Positions 1 to 6,962 of a DNA stretch of 12,453 nt are shown here, one piece after another. The DNA comes from Candidatus Uhrbacteria bacterium (GTDB lineage: Bacteria > Patescibacteriota > Patescibacteriia > JACQRZ01). Both the position numbers and the translations under genes were made by a program. The number at the start of each line of letters is the position of its first letter. Position 1 is the first letter of the stretch. The DNA lies in contig JACQRZ010000045.1 in NCBI GenBank assembly GCA_016206235.1, positions 1-12,453 of the forward strand. Direction: 5' to 3'. The notes beneath the pieces were generated by a model. The model ran no database searches. It had not been told where the DNA came from and saw only the letters and a program-made list of their open reading frames with translations.

Positions 1-539
1 GAACAGCAGAGATGGCAGTTATTTCATTAGGTGGCGTAGTAACATCAACATCGGTTCGTATTGGGGGAAATAAGTTTGACATTGCAATCTCAGAACACAT
101 TCGAAAAAAATACGCCCTTGCTATTGGCGACCGGACTGCAGAAGAAATCAAAATCACGATTGGGTCAGCGCTGTATCTCGAAGATAAGCTGACAATGGAT
201 ATACGAGGGCGCGATGTGATTTCCGGGCTTCCTAAGACACTTTCAGTTAGTTCAGACGACGTAACGGATGCGATTTCCAATGAGCTTGATGGTATTATTT
301 CGGCGCTGAAGAACGTTTTGCAGAATACGCCTCCCGAGCTTGCCGCTGATATTATTGATCGCGGGATTATTTTATCGGGAGGAAGTTGTTTGCTTCGCAA
401 TTTTGATCAGCTTGTTACGCGCGCAACCGGCATTCCAGCATATATTGCCGATGAAGCATTGCTCTGTGTTGCAAAAGGAACAGGAATCGTATTGGATAAT
501 CTCGATGCCTACAAACGAAGCATCCTTGCAACTAAATAG
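1..539 (+). CDS. mreB: Rod shape-determining protein MreB, C-terminal part (5' end outside window)
   Basis: Bacterial actin homologue that forms membrane-associated filaments and steers the elongation machinery for cell-wall synthesis. Only about 178 C-terminal residues are present. The reading frame runs in from the window edge (first full codon at base 3), so the ATG at 12 is internal. The visible part starts just after the phosphate-2 loop, with the family sequence TAEMAVISLGG, then RIGGNKFD, IRKKYALAIGDRTAEEIK and IGSA, as in typical MreB subdomain II. Near the C-terminus, GIILSGGSCLL is the adenosine-binding segment, followed by a TGIPAYIADEALLCVAKGTG stretch. It ends with TAG two bases before the glycosyltransferase gene, so the two are probably cotranscribed. 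MreB in general is about 330-350 residues, so roughly half is missing upstream. The family assignment is very safe. Confidence 0.96.
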   Translation, partial: TAEMAVISLGGVVTSTSVRIGGNKFDIAISEHIRKKYALAIGDRTAEEIKITIGSALYLEDKLTMDIRGRDVISGLPKTLSVSSDDVTDAISNELDGIISALKNVLQNTPPELAADIIDRGIILSGGSCLLRNFDQLVTRATGIPAYIADEALLCVAKGTGIVLDNLDAYKRSILATK

Positions 540-541
540 CT

Positions 542-1612
542 ATGACTATTGGTATCGATATTTCGCCGGCATGCAGAAAGCAAAAAACTGGCATTGAGTG
601 GTATGCGTGGCACGTTACCCGTGAAATACTGAACAAACACGGGCGAGAGCATGCATTCCGTCTCTACACTGACAAAAGGGCTGAACCACTCTTTTCGTCG
701 GCCGCAAAATATCTTTCATGGCATTCGAAATATTTTTGGCCCGAGTTGCGACTATCACTTGAAATTGCTGTAAACGCACCCGATGTTCTCTTCGTGCCTT
801 CACGGGCATTGCCGTTGGTATTGCCAAAAAAGACTATTACTACTATTCATGATGTCGGATTTATTTCATTTCCTGACGAACGAAAAAAAGTGTCGCGGGA
901 ATATTTGCTTATGACATCATGTCGCGCAGCACAAAAAGCCCATCACATTTTGACAGTATCAGAATTTTCAAAGCAAGAGATCATACGCAACTTTTCCATT
1001 GCTCCAGAAAAGATAACAGTTACCTATCTCGGTTACGATACAGAGCGCTATGTCCCCACAAAGGAATCATTGAATGGCAAGCCCTATATTGTTTGCATTG
1101 GTAGGCGAGAGCGGAGAAAAAATCTTTCAGGACTTATCAGGGGATATGAACTTCTCACCGCAAAGATGGGTAGCGATGCGCCAGACCTTGTTCTCATTGG
1201 CCCTGCAGGGCATTATGCCCATGAAATTGATTCTTGTATTTCAGACAGCACGGCACGAGAGCACATTCGTATTCACAACTGGCTTTCTGAAGAGGCAAAG
1301 ATCAAGCTCTTGCAGCATGCCATTCTTTTGGTTCAGCCAAGTTTGTACGAAGGATTTGGTTTGCCCCTTATTGAAGCTCAAGGCTGCCATATCCCTGTTG
1401 CCTCCTCGCGCTCAGGCTCACTACCTGAAATAGCAGGGGATAGCGCACTCTTTTTTGATCCGTTGGATCCCGTTTCGATGAGCGAGGTAGTGTACACCTG
1501 CATCCACGATGCATCGGCTCGCCAACGTCTCATTGCAAAGGGGCAAGAAAATTGCAGGCGTTTTTCATGGAAACAGTGCGCAGAAGATACGTTTCGGATC
1601 TTGGTTAAATAA
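542..1612 (+). CDS. Glycosyltransferase, GT4 family (GT-B fold)
   Basis: Predicted retaining sugar-nucleotide glycosyltransferase of 356 residues, a normal length for GT4. The N-terminal acceptor domain (about 1-170) has the TTIHDVGF segment near residue 100 and the LTVSEFSKQEI segment near 137. The C-terminal donor domain opens with YIVCIGRRERRKNL (182-195), containing the R..KN pattern of the family. The donor-binding E-X7-E motif is E270 and E278 within PSLYEGFGLPLIEAQG. It is followed by SGSLPEIAGDSALFFDP, as in mannosyl- and other GT4 enzymes. There is no signal peptide or membrane segment, so it should act at the cytoplasmic face. Its start lies two bases after the mreB stop, with no Shine-Dalgarno sequence. 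The substrate cannot be read from the sequence; cell-surface glycan or lipid-linked sugar synthesis is an inference from the fold and the mreB neighbour. Confidence 0.9.
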   Translation: MTIGIDISPACRKQKTGIEWYAWHVTREILNKHGREHAFRLYTDKRAEPLFSSAAKYLSWHSKYFWPELRLSLEIAVNAPDVLFVPSRALPLVLPKKTITTIHDVGFISFPDERKKVSREYLLMTSCRAAQKAHHILTVSEFSKQEIIRNFSIAPEKITVTYLGYDTERYVPTKESLNGKPYIVCIGRRERRKNLSGLIRGYELLTAKMGSDAPDLVLIGPAGHYAHEIDSCISDSTAREHIRIHNWLSEEAKIKLLQHAILLVQPSLYEGFGLPLIEAQGCHIPVASSRSGSLPEIAGDSALFFDPLDPVSMSEVVYTCIHDASARQRLIAKGQENCRRFSWKQCAEDTFRILVK

Positions 1613-1629
1613 CGCTCAGGTGATATACT
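1601..1629 (+). promoter_or_regulatory. Promoter for holB, probably giving a leaderless mRNA
   Basis: TTGGTT (1601-1606) and TATACT (1624-1629) are separated by 17 bases, a sigma70-like layout. The -35 box lies in the last codons of the glycosyltransferase gene. Only seven bases separate the -10 box from the holB ATG, so transcription would start at or next to the A of the start codon. The -35 box matches the consensus only in TTG; the -10 box and spacing are the stronger evidence. Confidence 0.55.
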
Positions 1630-1636
1630 ACGTCGT

Positions 1637-2458
1637 ATGGATATTATTGGCCATACATCACTTGTATCATATCTCGTAAAGCAAAAAGAGTATGGAACGC
1701 TATCGCATGCGTATCTTTTTGTTGGGCCTCAATCAGTGGGGAAGCGCACCGTTGCCGATTGGTTTATATCGCAATTTCCCAATTGCGAAAGAATGGTCAT
1801 TACGCAACAAGGCGAGCAAGAAGATACGGATGACACAAAGACTCGCATTTCAATTAAAATCGTTCGAGCCGCTCTTGCGAGACTCTCTCGCTCGACGTTC
1901 GATGGCGCGCATCGGTTTATGTTGATAGATAACGCGGAGCTGCTCACTGAAGAAGCAAGCAATGCGCTGCTAAAAAAACTTGAGGAACCTCCTCAAAACA
2001 CCATTTTTCTCTTTATCGCACCTTCGATTTTCCATGTCTTGCCAACGATAGCTTCTCGTTGTCAGCATCTGCGGTTTACCCAAGTGTCGTCGTATGACAT
2101 GCGAAAAGGACTTCTGGCGCGTGGAATAGATCATCCAGACACTATTGTTTCTTTGGCTGCAGGACTTCCCGGCAGAGCATTGCAGTACAGCACCGAAGGT
2201 GGAGAGGCGCTTGAGAATAAACAGAATGAACTAGATGTTTTTTTTGATGTGCCACTAGCAGACCGGCTTCTGCAAAGTGAGCACGCGCTTGAGTCACTTG
2301 AGGATATTGAGCAGTATATCCACCGTTGCTTGCACGAGTGCGGATCTCATAAGGAATACGCGCGAGCTTGTGCGCTGTATGCACGTATTCAACAAGGATA
2401 CCGGCACCGCCTATTCGTTCATAGTGAACGTATTCGTGATGCCATAGCACTCATATAG
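1637..2458 (+). CDS. holB: DNA polymerase III delta-prime subunit (clamp-loader AAA+ ATPase)
   Basis: Clamp-loader subunit of 273 residues that helps load the beta sliding clamp during replication. Residues 1-150 form the AAA+ core: HAYLFVGPQSVGKRT is the Walker A region (30-38), FMLIDNAELLTEEASNALLK is the Walker B region (94-113, with DNAE in place of the DEAD-like motif), LEEPPQNTIFLF carries the sensor region, and ASRCQ (139-143) is the SRC motif typical of clamp-loader subunits. LAAGLPGRAL (173-182) matches the second-domain motif of the delta-prime/gamma family. The four-cysteine zinc module usually found between Walker A and B is absent: this short stretch has only C50. The gene starts with ATG just after a -10 box and has no Shine-Dalgarno sequence. 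It ends one base before the lipoprotein ATG. A short gamma/tau-like protein is the alternative, but the size and lack of a C-terminal extension favour delta-prime. Confidence 0.9.
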   Translation: MDIIGHTSLVSYLVKQKEYGTLSHAYLFVGPQSVGKRTVADWFISQFPNCERMVITQQGEQEDTDDTKTRISIKIVRAALARLSRSTFDGAHRFMLIDNAELLTEEASNALLKKLEEPPQNTIFLFIAPSIFHVLPTIASRCQHLRFTQVSSYDMRKGLLARGIDHPDTIVSLAAGLPGRALQYSTEGGEALENKQNELDVFFDVPLADRLLQSEHALESLEDIEQYIHRCLHECGSHKEYARACALYARIQQGYRHRLFVHSERIRDAIALI

Positions 2459-2459
2459 T

Positions 2460-3539
2460 ATGGATACGAGAATACTAAAAATACTCGGCCCCATTCTCGT
2501 TGCGTCTTCTTTGATATTTTTGGGCGCGAGCTGCACGCTCATCAACTCATCGCGATACGGCGCTATTGTGAAAAGTCAAAATTCAGGTGAGTCGTGGGAG
2601 TCGAAATCTCTCATGCGTTTAGATAAAAATAGATATGCCGTTCTTGGGAATGGTGTGAATATAACAAGCATAACGTTTGACCCTCGCAACTCACAAGTTC
2701 TTTTTGCAGGCACTCAAGAGCATGGGCTTTTTGCAACAGATAATGGCGGTGATAGCTGGACACAATTGCTTCCGCGCCAGGTAATTGTCGATGTTGTTCC
2801 TGATTCAAATGTGCGATGCCTCCTGTATGTGGCAACGCCTGCGCGTATTTTTAAAACATCAGATTGCGCCACGACATGGCAAGTGATCTATAATGAAACG
2901 CGCAACGGCGTTGCCATTACAAGTATTGCCGCGGATCAACTTACGCCAACGATCCTGTATCTTACAACATCAACGGGCGATCTTTTGAAGAGCACTGACA
3001 GAGGTGAAACGTGGAGCGTGCTGCATCGCTTTGACAGGATGCATCTTGTGCGTATACTTGTTGATCCTTCATACCCCGAAATACTCTATGTTGCCGATAC
3101 AGAGGGAAATATCTACCGGAGTTTTACCCATGGACTTGAGTGGAATTATATCGCTGATTCGCTAAGAGGGTATTATGTGCCGCTTGTTTATCGCACGCTC
3201 TTTTTCCTTTCCAGACAAGACAACCTTTTTTTTGCTTCTGAATCGTCGCTTTTCATCACGCGGAATGCAGGCACTACATGGGAGCGTTTACCGCTATTGA
3301 CACAACCCGCTGAAACGCATATTTTTACGGCTGCTGTTAATCCCTTGAACGATAACGAGATTTATTACGGGACAAAAAATACGCTCTACCACACCATCGA
3401 CAACGGCGCCCACTGGGAGGTAAAACCGCTGCCGAGTCCACGAGCGCCATCAGAAATTCGGATTGATCCAAACAACCCGAGAAATGTATATATGGGCTTT
3501 GAAACATATGAAGCGCCGAGTCCCTATTGGAATTTTTAA
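2460..3539 (+). CDS. Lipoprotein with seven Asp-box (BNR/sortilin-like) repeats
   Basis: Predicted exported lipoprotein of 359 residues. A basic N-terminus and hydrophobic stretch (5-21) lead to LGASC, with C25 as likely lipidation site; the -3 position is Gly, so the lipobox is not perfect. The rest is a repeat protein: seven Asp-box motifs of the form S/T-x-D/N-x-G-x-x-W end at W46, W100, W140, W185, W228, W274 and W319, spaced 40-54 residues apart. Examples are TDNGGDSW, STDRGETW and TIDNGAHW. Strands such as EILYVADTEGNIYRS between them fit a beta-propeller of the VPS10/sortilin or Ycf48 type. Annotation pipelines often call such proteins photosystem II assembly-like or glycosyl hydrolase-like, but neither activity can be inferred here. 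The start follows the holB stop by one base, suggesting translational coupling. The binding partner is unknown. Confidence 0.85.
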   Translation: MDTRILKILGPILVASSLIFLGASCTLINSSRYGAIVKSQNSGESWESKSLMRLDKNRYAVLGNGVNITSITFDPRNSQVLFAGTQEHGLFATDNGGDSWTQLLPRQVIVDVVPDSNVRCLLYVATPARIFKTSDCATTWQVIYNETRNGVAITSIAADQLTPTILYLTTSTGDLLKSTDRGETWSVLHRFDRMHLVRILVDPSYPEILYVADTEGNIYRSFTHGLEWNYIADSLRGYYVPLVYRTLFFLSRQDNLFFASESSLFITRNAGTTWERLPLLTQPAETHIFTAAVNPLNDNEIYYGTKNTLYHTIDNGAHWEVKPLPSPRAPSEIRIDPNNPRNVYMGFETYEAPSPYWNF

Positions 3540-3555
3540 CAAGAATCAGTATACT
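3527..3555 (+). promoter_or_regulatory. Promoter for frr
   Basis: TTGGAA (3527-3532) and TATACT (3550-3555) lie 17 bases apart. The -35 box overlaps the last codons of the lipoprotein gene. Transcription would start near 3562, inside the CCACTAA tandem repeat, leaving a 5' UTR of about 40 bases made largely of that repeat. Confidence 0.6.
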
Positions 3556-3558
3556 TAG

Positions 3559-3593
3559 CCACTAACCACTAACCACTAACCACTAACCACTAT
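3559..3593 (+). repeat. Tandem repeat, five copies of a 7-bp unit CCACTAA
   Basis: Four perfect CCACTAA units (3559-3586) are followed by a fifth, CCACTAT (3587-3593). The array fills the gap between the frr -10 box and the frr start codon. The sequence contains no G, so as RNA it should be unstructured. Copy number in such a short perfect array is likely to vary by replication slippage. Confidence 0.95.
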
Positions 3594-3603
3594 AAACTCA
3601 TCT

Positions 3604-4155
3604 ATGATTGACCTTAACTCACGAAAAGCTGAATTTGAAAAACATCTTGAACATTTATCACAGGAATTGAAAACATTGCGTACTGGCCGCGCGAGCACGG
3701 CCCTCCTAGAGCATATTCATGTAGACGCGTATGGCGTTTCAACGCCGTTGCAGCATTGCGCGTCGCTCAGTGTTGCAGACGCGCGAACACTGGTTATTTC
3801 GCCATGGGACAGGTCGCTCCTTAAAGAGGTAGAAAAGGCTATTGTTCAGGCAAACATTGGGGTATCACCCATAAATGATGGTGTCGTTATTCGCGTCGTC
3901 ATGCCTTCGCTCACTGAAGAGAATAGAAAAAACCTTGTGAAAAGCCTTGGGGCTCGTGTGGAACAGGCGCGCGTAGGGCTTCGATCAGTGCGTGATAAAA
4001 TAAAGGAAGAAATATTGAAAGCAGAAAAAGCAAAAGAAATGACGGAAGACGACCGATTTGCTTTACTAAAAGATTTGGACGAAATGACACGCGAGTTTAC
4101 TGATCACGTTGAACAGATGGGAAAAGCAAAGGAACAGGATATCATGACTATCTAG
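3604..4155 (+). CDS. frr: Ribosome recycling factor
   Basis: With EF-G, this factor splits the post-termination ribosome so that subunits can be reused. It has 183 residues, close to the family's usual 185. The N-terminal helix of domain I is followed by LKTLRTGRAST (22-32), the strongly conserved RTGRAS signature. Domain II includes VDAYGVSTPLQHCASLSVAD, and VISPWD with the following KEVEKAIVQANIGVSP matches the hinge-adjacent region. The C-terminal helices carry PSLTEENRKNLVK, VGLRSVRDK and KEMTEDD, all typical of RRF. The start has no Shine-Dalgarno sequence and is preceded by a G-free tandem repeat and the string CTCATCT. The stop codon TAG lies inside a second repeat element that begins there. 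In most bacteria frr is next to pyrH; here it is next to rseP. Confidence 0.97.
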   Translation: MIDLNSRKAEFEKHLEHLSQELKTLRTGRASTALLEHIHVDAYGVSTPLQHCASLSVADARTLVISPWDRSLLKEVEKAIVQANIGVSPINDGVVIRVVMPSLTEENRKNLVKSLGARVEQARVGLRSVRDKIKEEILKAEKAKEMTEDDRFALLKDLDEMTREFTDHVEQMGKAKEQDIMTI

Positions 4156-4197
4156 CTTCTAGGTTTTAGCTTCTGGCTTTTAGTTGTTGGATTTTAA
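4152..4197 (-). repeat. Degenerate 14-bp tandem repeat (CTAAAANCTAGAAG family), minus orientation
   Basis: Read on the minus strand, the stretch contains CTAAAAGCCAGAAG and CTAAAACCTAGAAG in tandem, followed by CTAG. It is preceded by a more diverged 14-base unit beginning TTAAAATCC. A 24-base part matches the plus-oriented copy before rplJ at 22 of 24 positions. The element starts inside the frr stop codon region and fills most of the frr-rseP gap. Confidence 0.8.
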
Positions 4198-4208
4198 CTA
4201 CTATTGAA

Positions 4209-5273
4209 ATGACGATTCTTATAACCATTATTCTTTTCGTTGCGATACTGAGTATCCTTGTTCTCATCCACGAGTTTGGGCACTTTATTGTCGCCCGTTT
4301 TTTTGGCGTGCATGTTGAGGAGTTTGGTATTGGCTTTCCTCCTCGAGCCTGGGGGAAAAAGAAAGGAAATACCGTGTATTCTCTTAACTGGGTGCCGTTG
4401 GGGGGATTTGTCAAGCTTAAAGGCGAGCAAGGAGAGTCGCATGATTCGGATAGTTTTGCATCAAAAAAAATCTGGCAGAGAGTCTGTATTTTGGCTGCGG
4501 GTGTATTCATGAATCTTGCCTTAACTGTTGGCATTTTTTTTGTTGGCTTTTTAGTGGGCATGCCTCAAGCACTTGACGGTTCAAATGTTTCTGGAGCGTA
4601 CCTCCGAGACGAAAAAATACATGTTACTCAGGTACTCAACCGCTATCCAGCCGATAAGGCTGGTATGAAGCCAGGTGATGCGTTGCTGAGCATTGATGGA
4701 CAGTCTTTTAAGAAGATTTCAGATATCCAGCAGTACATGAAGGAGCATGCTGGCAAACAAATACAAGTTTCTTTTTCGCGCGGCTCAGAATCACTACAAA
4801 CAATACTTACCCCGGTGTATATCCAAGAGGGGGGAAGTTACGGCATTGGTGTGGGACTCGCCCACACTGCCATCGTTTCATATCCATTTGTTCAGGCGTT
4901 TTTTGCGGCAGTGAACATGACATTTGTCATGGCGCTCAATATTCTCGTTACTCTTGGCAATGCCATTCGACACTTGGCGTTTGACGGATTTGTCGGGCCG
5001 GTAGGTATTGCAGTGTATACCGCAACTGTTACGAAGCTCGGATTTGTCTATATTTTTAATCTTATTGCACAACTTTCGTTAAGTTTGGCAATTATTAACT
5101 TTTTGCCGATACCCGCACTTGATGGTGGAAGAGTCTTTTTTGCGGTGCTCGAAAAAATTCGGGGTAGGGCAATGGCACCATTGGCAGAAAACGCCATTCA
5201 CCTTTCAGGATTTGTCTTACTGATAGCGCTACTGCTGCTGGTTACAGTTCGAGATGTTATGAACCTCTTTTAG
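4209..5273 (+). CDS. rseP: Site-2 zinc metalloprotease RseP (M50 family)
   Basis: Intramembrane protease that cuts transmembrane substrates, typically anti-sigma factors or leftover signal peptides. It has 354 residues. The first membrane helix carries the zinc site HEFGH (H21, E22, H25). Next come FGIGFPPR and WVPLGGFVKLKGE (61-73), both family hallmarks, and the second hydrophobic segment with AAGVFMNL (96-103). One PDZ domain covers about 135-205 (YPADKAGMKPGDALLSIDG). The third zinc ligand is D305 in NFLPIPALDGGR (297-308), and GPVGI is at 263-267. A last hydrophobic helix lies near 333-350. E. coli RseP has two PDZ domains; one is usual in Gram-positive and reduced versions. No dedicated anti-sigma partner is visible in the window. 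The ATG at 4209 has no Shine-Dalgarno sequence, and PAP2 follows after ten bases. Confidence 0.96.
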   Translation: MTILITIILFVAILSILVLIHEFGHFIVARFFGVHVEEFGIGFPPRAWGKKKGNTVYSLNWVPLGGFVKLKGEQGESHDSDSFASKKIWQRVCILAAGVFMNLALTVGIFFVGFLVGMPQALDGSNVSGAYLRDEKIHVTQVLNRYPADKAGMKPGDALLSIDGQSFKKISDIQQYMKEHAGKQIQVSFSRGSESLQTILTPVYIQEGGSYGIGVGLAHTAIVSYPFVQAFFAAVNMTFVMALNILVTLGNAIRHLAFDGFVGPVGIAVYTATVTKLGFVYIFNLIAQLSLSLAIINFLPIPALDGGRVFFAVLEKIRGRAMAPLAENAIHLSGFVLLIALLLLVTVRDVMNLF

Positions 5274-5283
5274 GTCACCAACC

Positions 5284-5796
5284 ATGATAGATTTTGATGC
5301 TGCTCTTTTTTCTGCACTGAATTCACTTGCTGGACACTCAGCATTTTTTGATGCGGTTATTGTGTTTTTTGGAGTATTTGCAATCACTCTTTTTGTCCCA
5401 CTTTTTCTTTTGGATAAAGAGACGCGAAATAAGAAAATGATTCTGGCAGCACTTATTGCTCTCTGTGGCGCGTATGCAACAGACGCAAGTCTAGGACTAG
5501 CTGTGTATCGCGACCGTCCATTCCTTGATCATAGCGTGAATCAGCTTATCGATGTTTTTATGCCAACCAAATCATTTCCTTCTGACCATAGCGCTCTTTC
5601 GTTTGCAGCTGCAACCGTATTTTTTCTTGCTTCACGTAGAACGCCCCTGTCATTTCTCGTATTTTTGTTTGCAGCTTTCATCGGACTCGCGCGCATTATT
5701 GGTGGCGTTCACTATCCATTAGATGTTATCGTGGGGGCAGTGGTCGGCGTTGGGTGGGGGATTGGCGCATACCACCTGAGTAAAAAATATGATTAA
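5284..5796 (+). CDS. PAP2-family membrane phosphatase, likely undecaprenyl-diphosphatase (BcrC-like)
   Basis: Integral membrane phosphatase of 170 residues with about five hydrophobic segments. The three PAP2 motifs are visible: YRDRPF (75-80), FPSDHS (98-103) with H102, and ARIIGGVHYPLDV (136-148) with R137, H143 and D147. H102 and H143 are the likely acid/base and nucleophile pair facing the outside. The Lys that normally begins motif 1 (K-X6-RP) is replaced by G71, as I believe happens in some BcrC-type members. Removal of a phosphate from undecaprenyl diphosphate, to recycle the peptidoglycan lipid carrier, is the best guess; another lipid phosphate is possible. Its last eight bases overlap the start of mltG, which supports a wall-related role through translational coupling. 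Confidence 0.87.
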   Translation: MIDFDAALFSALNSLAGHSAFFDAVIVFFGVFAITLFVPLFLLDKETRNKKMILAALIALCGAYATDASLGLAVYRDRPFLDHSVNQLIDVFMPTKSFPSDHSALSFAAATVFFLASRRTPLSFLVFLFAAFIGLARIIGGVHYPLDVIVGAVVGVGWGIGAYHLSKKYD

Positions 5797-6799
5797 AAAA
5801 ATAGGTATCCTCATAAGTGTTGTCGTTCTCATTGTTTTGATAACAAGCGCATTTCTTGCATATCAACTGATGCCTCTCAATGATTTTGCTGGAGAGAAGG
5901 CATTTCGCGTTGAGCAGGGCGAGTCTGTACGATCAATTACCTCGCGCCTTGAAAAAGAGCGCATACTACGAAGCGCTTTTGCGTTCAGAGTCTTTTTATA
6001 TGTCTCAGGCATTTCGAGCAGGATTATTCCTGGCGATTATACCTTTTCATCACATGCTAGTGCACCGACAATTGCTCGTTCTCTTGCTAAGGGCGGAGTC
6101 ATTGAAGCAACGATTACGATACCAGAAGGTTGGAGCCGCAACGATATTGCAGCATATGTTGAGTCGAAGGGCATTGCATCACAACACGAGATGCTCGAAG
6201 CAACAGATGCGAAACGTAAGCGAGGATTGCTTTCAAGTTTTCCGTTTCTTACAGAATTTCCTGAGACAGCATCACTCGAAGGATTTCTTTTTCCTGATAC
6301 ATATAAGATATTTACATCGCAGCAGACAAAAGACATTGTGTATAAAAGCTTGTACAATTTCGATGCAAAAGTAACGGCGCAAATGCGAAAAGACATAGCA
6401 GTAAGCGGCAAAACGCTTTTTGATACAATCATACTTGCAAGTATTGTTGAGCGAGAAGTTTCTAACAACGCCGATAGGCGCTTGGTTGCAGATATTTTTT
6501 ACCGTCGTTTGCAACGCGGTATGCCACTGCAATCCGATGCGACAATAAGCATCCTTACAGGAAAGAAGAATCCTCAGTCGAGCCTCGCTGACATTGCTAT
6601 CGATTCCCCTTATAACACCTATGCAAACAAAGGATTGCCGCCAGGTCCTATTGCAAATCCAGGACTCTCGTCAATTATGGCAGCGATATATCCTGAAAAA
6701 AACCCATACTGGTATTTTCTGAGCGCGCCGGATGGAACAACGTATTTCAGTAAAACGTATGATGAACATCTTGCAAAAAAAAGGAAATATTTAAAATAA
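5789..6799 (+). CDS. mltG: Endolytic murein transglycosylase MltG
   Basis: Inner-membrane lytic transglycosylase that cuts nascent peptidoglycan strands and so sets glycan chain length. It has 336 residues. A single N-terminal membrane anchor (about 5-25) is followed by a LysM-like region (39-100, FRVEQGESVRSI to IIPGDYTF), then the YceG catalytic domain. Family motifs are ITIPEGWSRNDIA (109-121), SLEGFLFPDTY (162-172), ILASIVERE (215-223), SDATI (249-253) and KGLPPGPIANPGLSSI (281-296). E221 in ASIVERE aligns with the catalytic Glu of E. coli MltG. YWYFLSAPDGTTYFSKTYDEH near the end is also typical. All key parts are present, so the enzyme is probably active. The start overlaps the PAP2 gene and is chosen because it gives the expected short cytoplasmic tail before the anchor. 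Confidence 0.96.
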   Translation: MIKKIGILISVVVLIVLITSAFLAYQLMPLNDFAGEKAFRVEQGESVRSITSRLEKERILRSAFAFRVFLYVSGISSRIIPGDYTFSSHASAPTIARSLAKGGVIEATITIPEGWSRNDIAAYVESKGIASQHEMLEATDAKRKRGLLSSFPFLTEFPETASLEGFLFPDTYKIFTSQQTKDIVYKSLYNFDAKVTAQMRKDIAVSGKTLFDTIILASIVEREVSNNADRRLVADIFYRRLQRGMPLQSDATISILTGKKNPQSSLADIAIDSPYNTYANKGLPPGPIANPGLSSIMAAIYPEKNPYWYFLSAPDGTTYFSKTYDEHLAKKRKYLK

Positions 6800-6803
6800 T
6801 AGA

Positions 6804-6932
6804 ATGAAGAACTATTCTCGCAAAAAAGGGACACCTAATAAAACAGCCTATCGAACTCCGAGTCGACGACTTGCAGTGAGTGGATACTTTCGTCCTACAA
6901 AGCCGCAGCGGGGCACGCGAACCATCTCTTGA
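6804..6932 (+). CDS. Small, very basic 42-residue protein, unrecognised
   Basis: An ATG four bases after the mltG stop opens a 42-codon frame ending in TGA. The product has 12 Lys or Arg, no Asp or Glu, no Cys and no hydrophobic segment, starting MKNYSRKKGTPNKTAYRTP. It resembles a small ribosome- or nucleic-acid-binding protein in composition, but does not match bL34, bL36 or bTHX as I know them. The spacing suggests cotranscription with mltG. The last codons overlap the -35 box of the L10 leader promoter. I cannot exclude a chance ORF; what supports it is the absence of acidic residues, the tight spacing and the lack of any other content in this gap. The function is unknown. Confidence 0.45.
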   Translation: MKNYSRKKGTPNKTAYRTPSRRLAVSGYFRPTKPQRGTRTIS

Positions 6933-6956
6933 CGCAATAGTGTATTGTGCTATAGT
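6929..6956 (+). promoter_or_regulatory. Strong promoter of the rplJ-rplL operon
   Basis: TTGACG (6929-6934), a 16-base spacer and TATAGT (6951-6956), with TG at 6948-6949 forming an extended -10 element. Each hexamer differs from the consensus by one base. Transcription would start near 6963, just upstream of the L10 leader. This is the best-looking promoter in the window, as expected for ribosomal protein genes. Confidence 0.75.
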
Positions 6957-6962
6957 ACGGCT

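Noticed and set aside
340..597. 85-codon plus-strand ORF across the mreB end
   Set aside because: It overlaps mreB and the glycosyltransferase start in another frame and its product has no recognisable pattern.
3559..3593. CRISPR-like array
   Set aside because: The units are only 7 bp, directly adjacent and without spacers, and there are no cas genes.
4165..4204. A promoter for rseP (TACTAT at 4199-4204)
   Set aside because: No acceptable -35 box lies at 16-18 bases and the region is explained by the 14-bp repeat.
4166..4561. 131-codon minus-strand ORF opposite the rseP start
   Set aside because: It is antisense to the HEFGH region of rseP and its Lys/Pro/Ser-rich product looks like a shadow of the coding strand.
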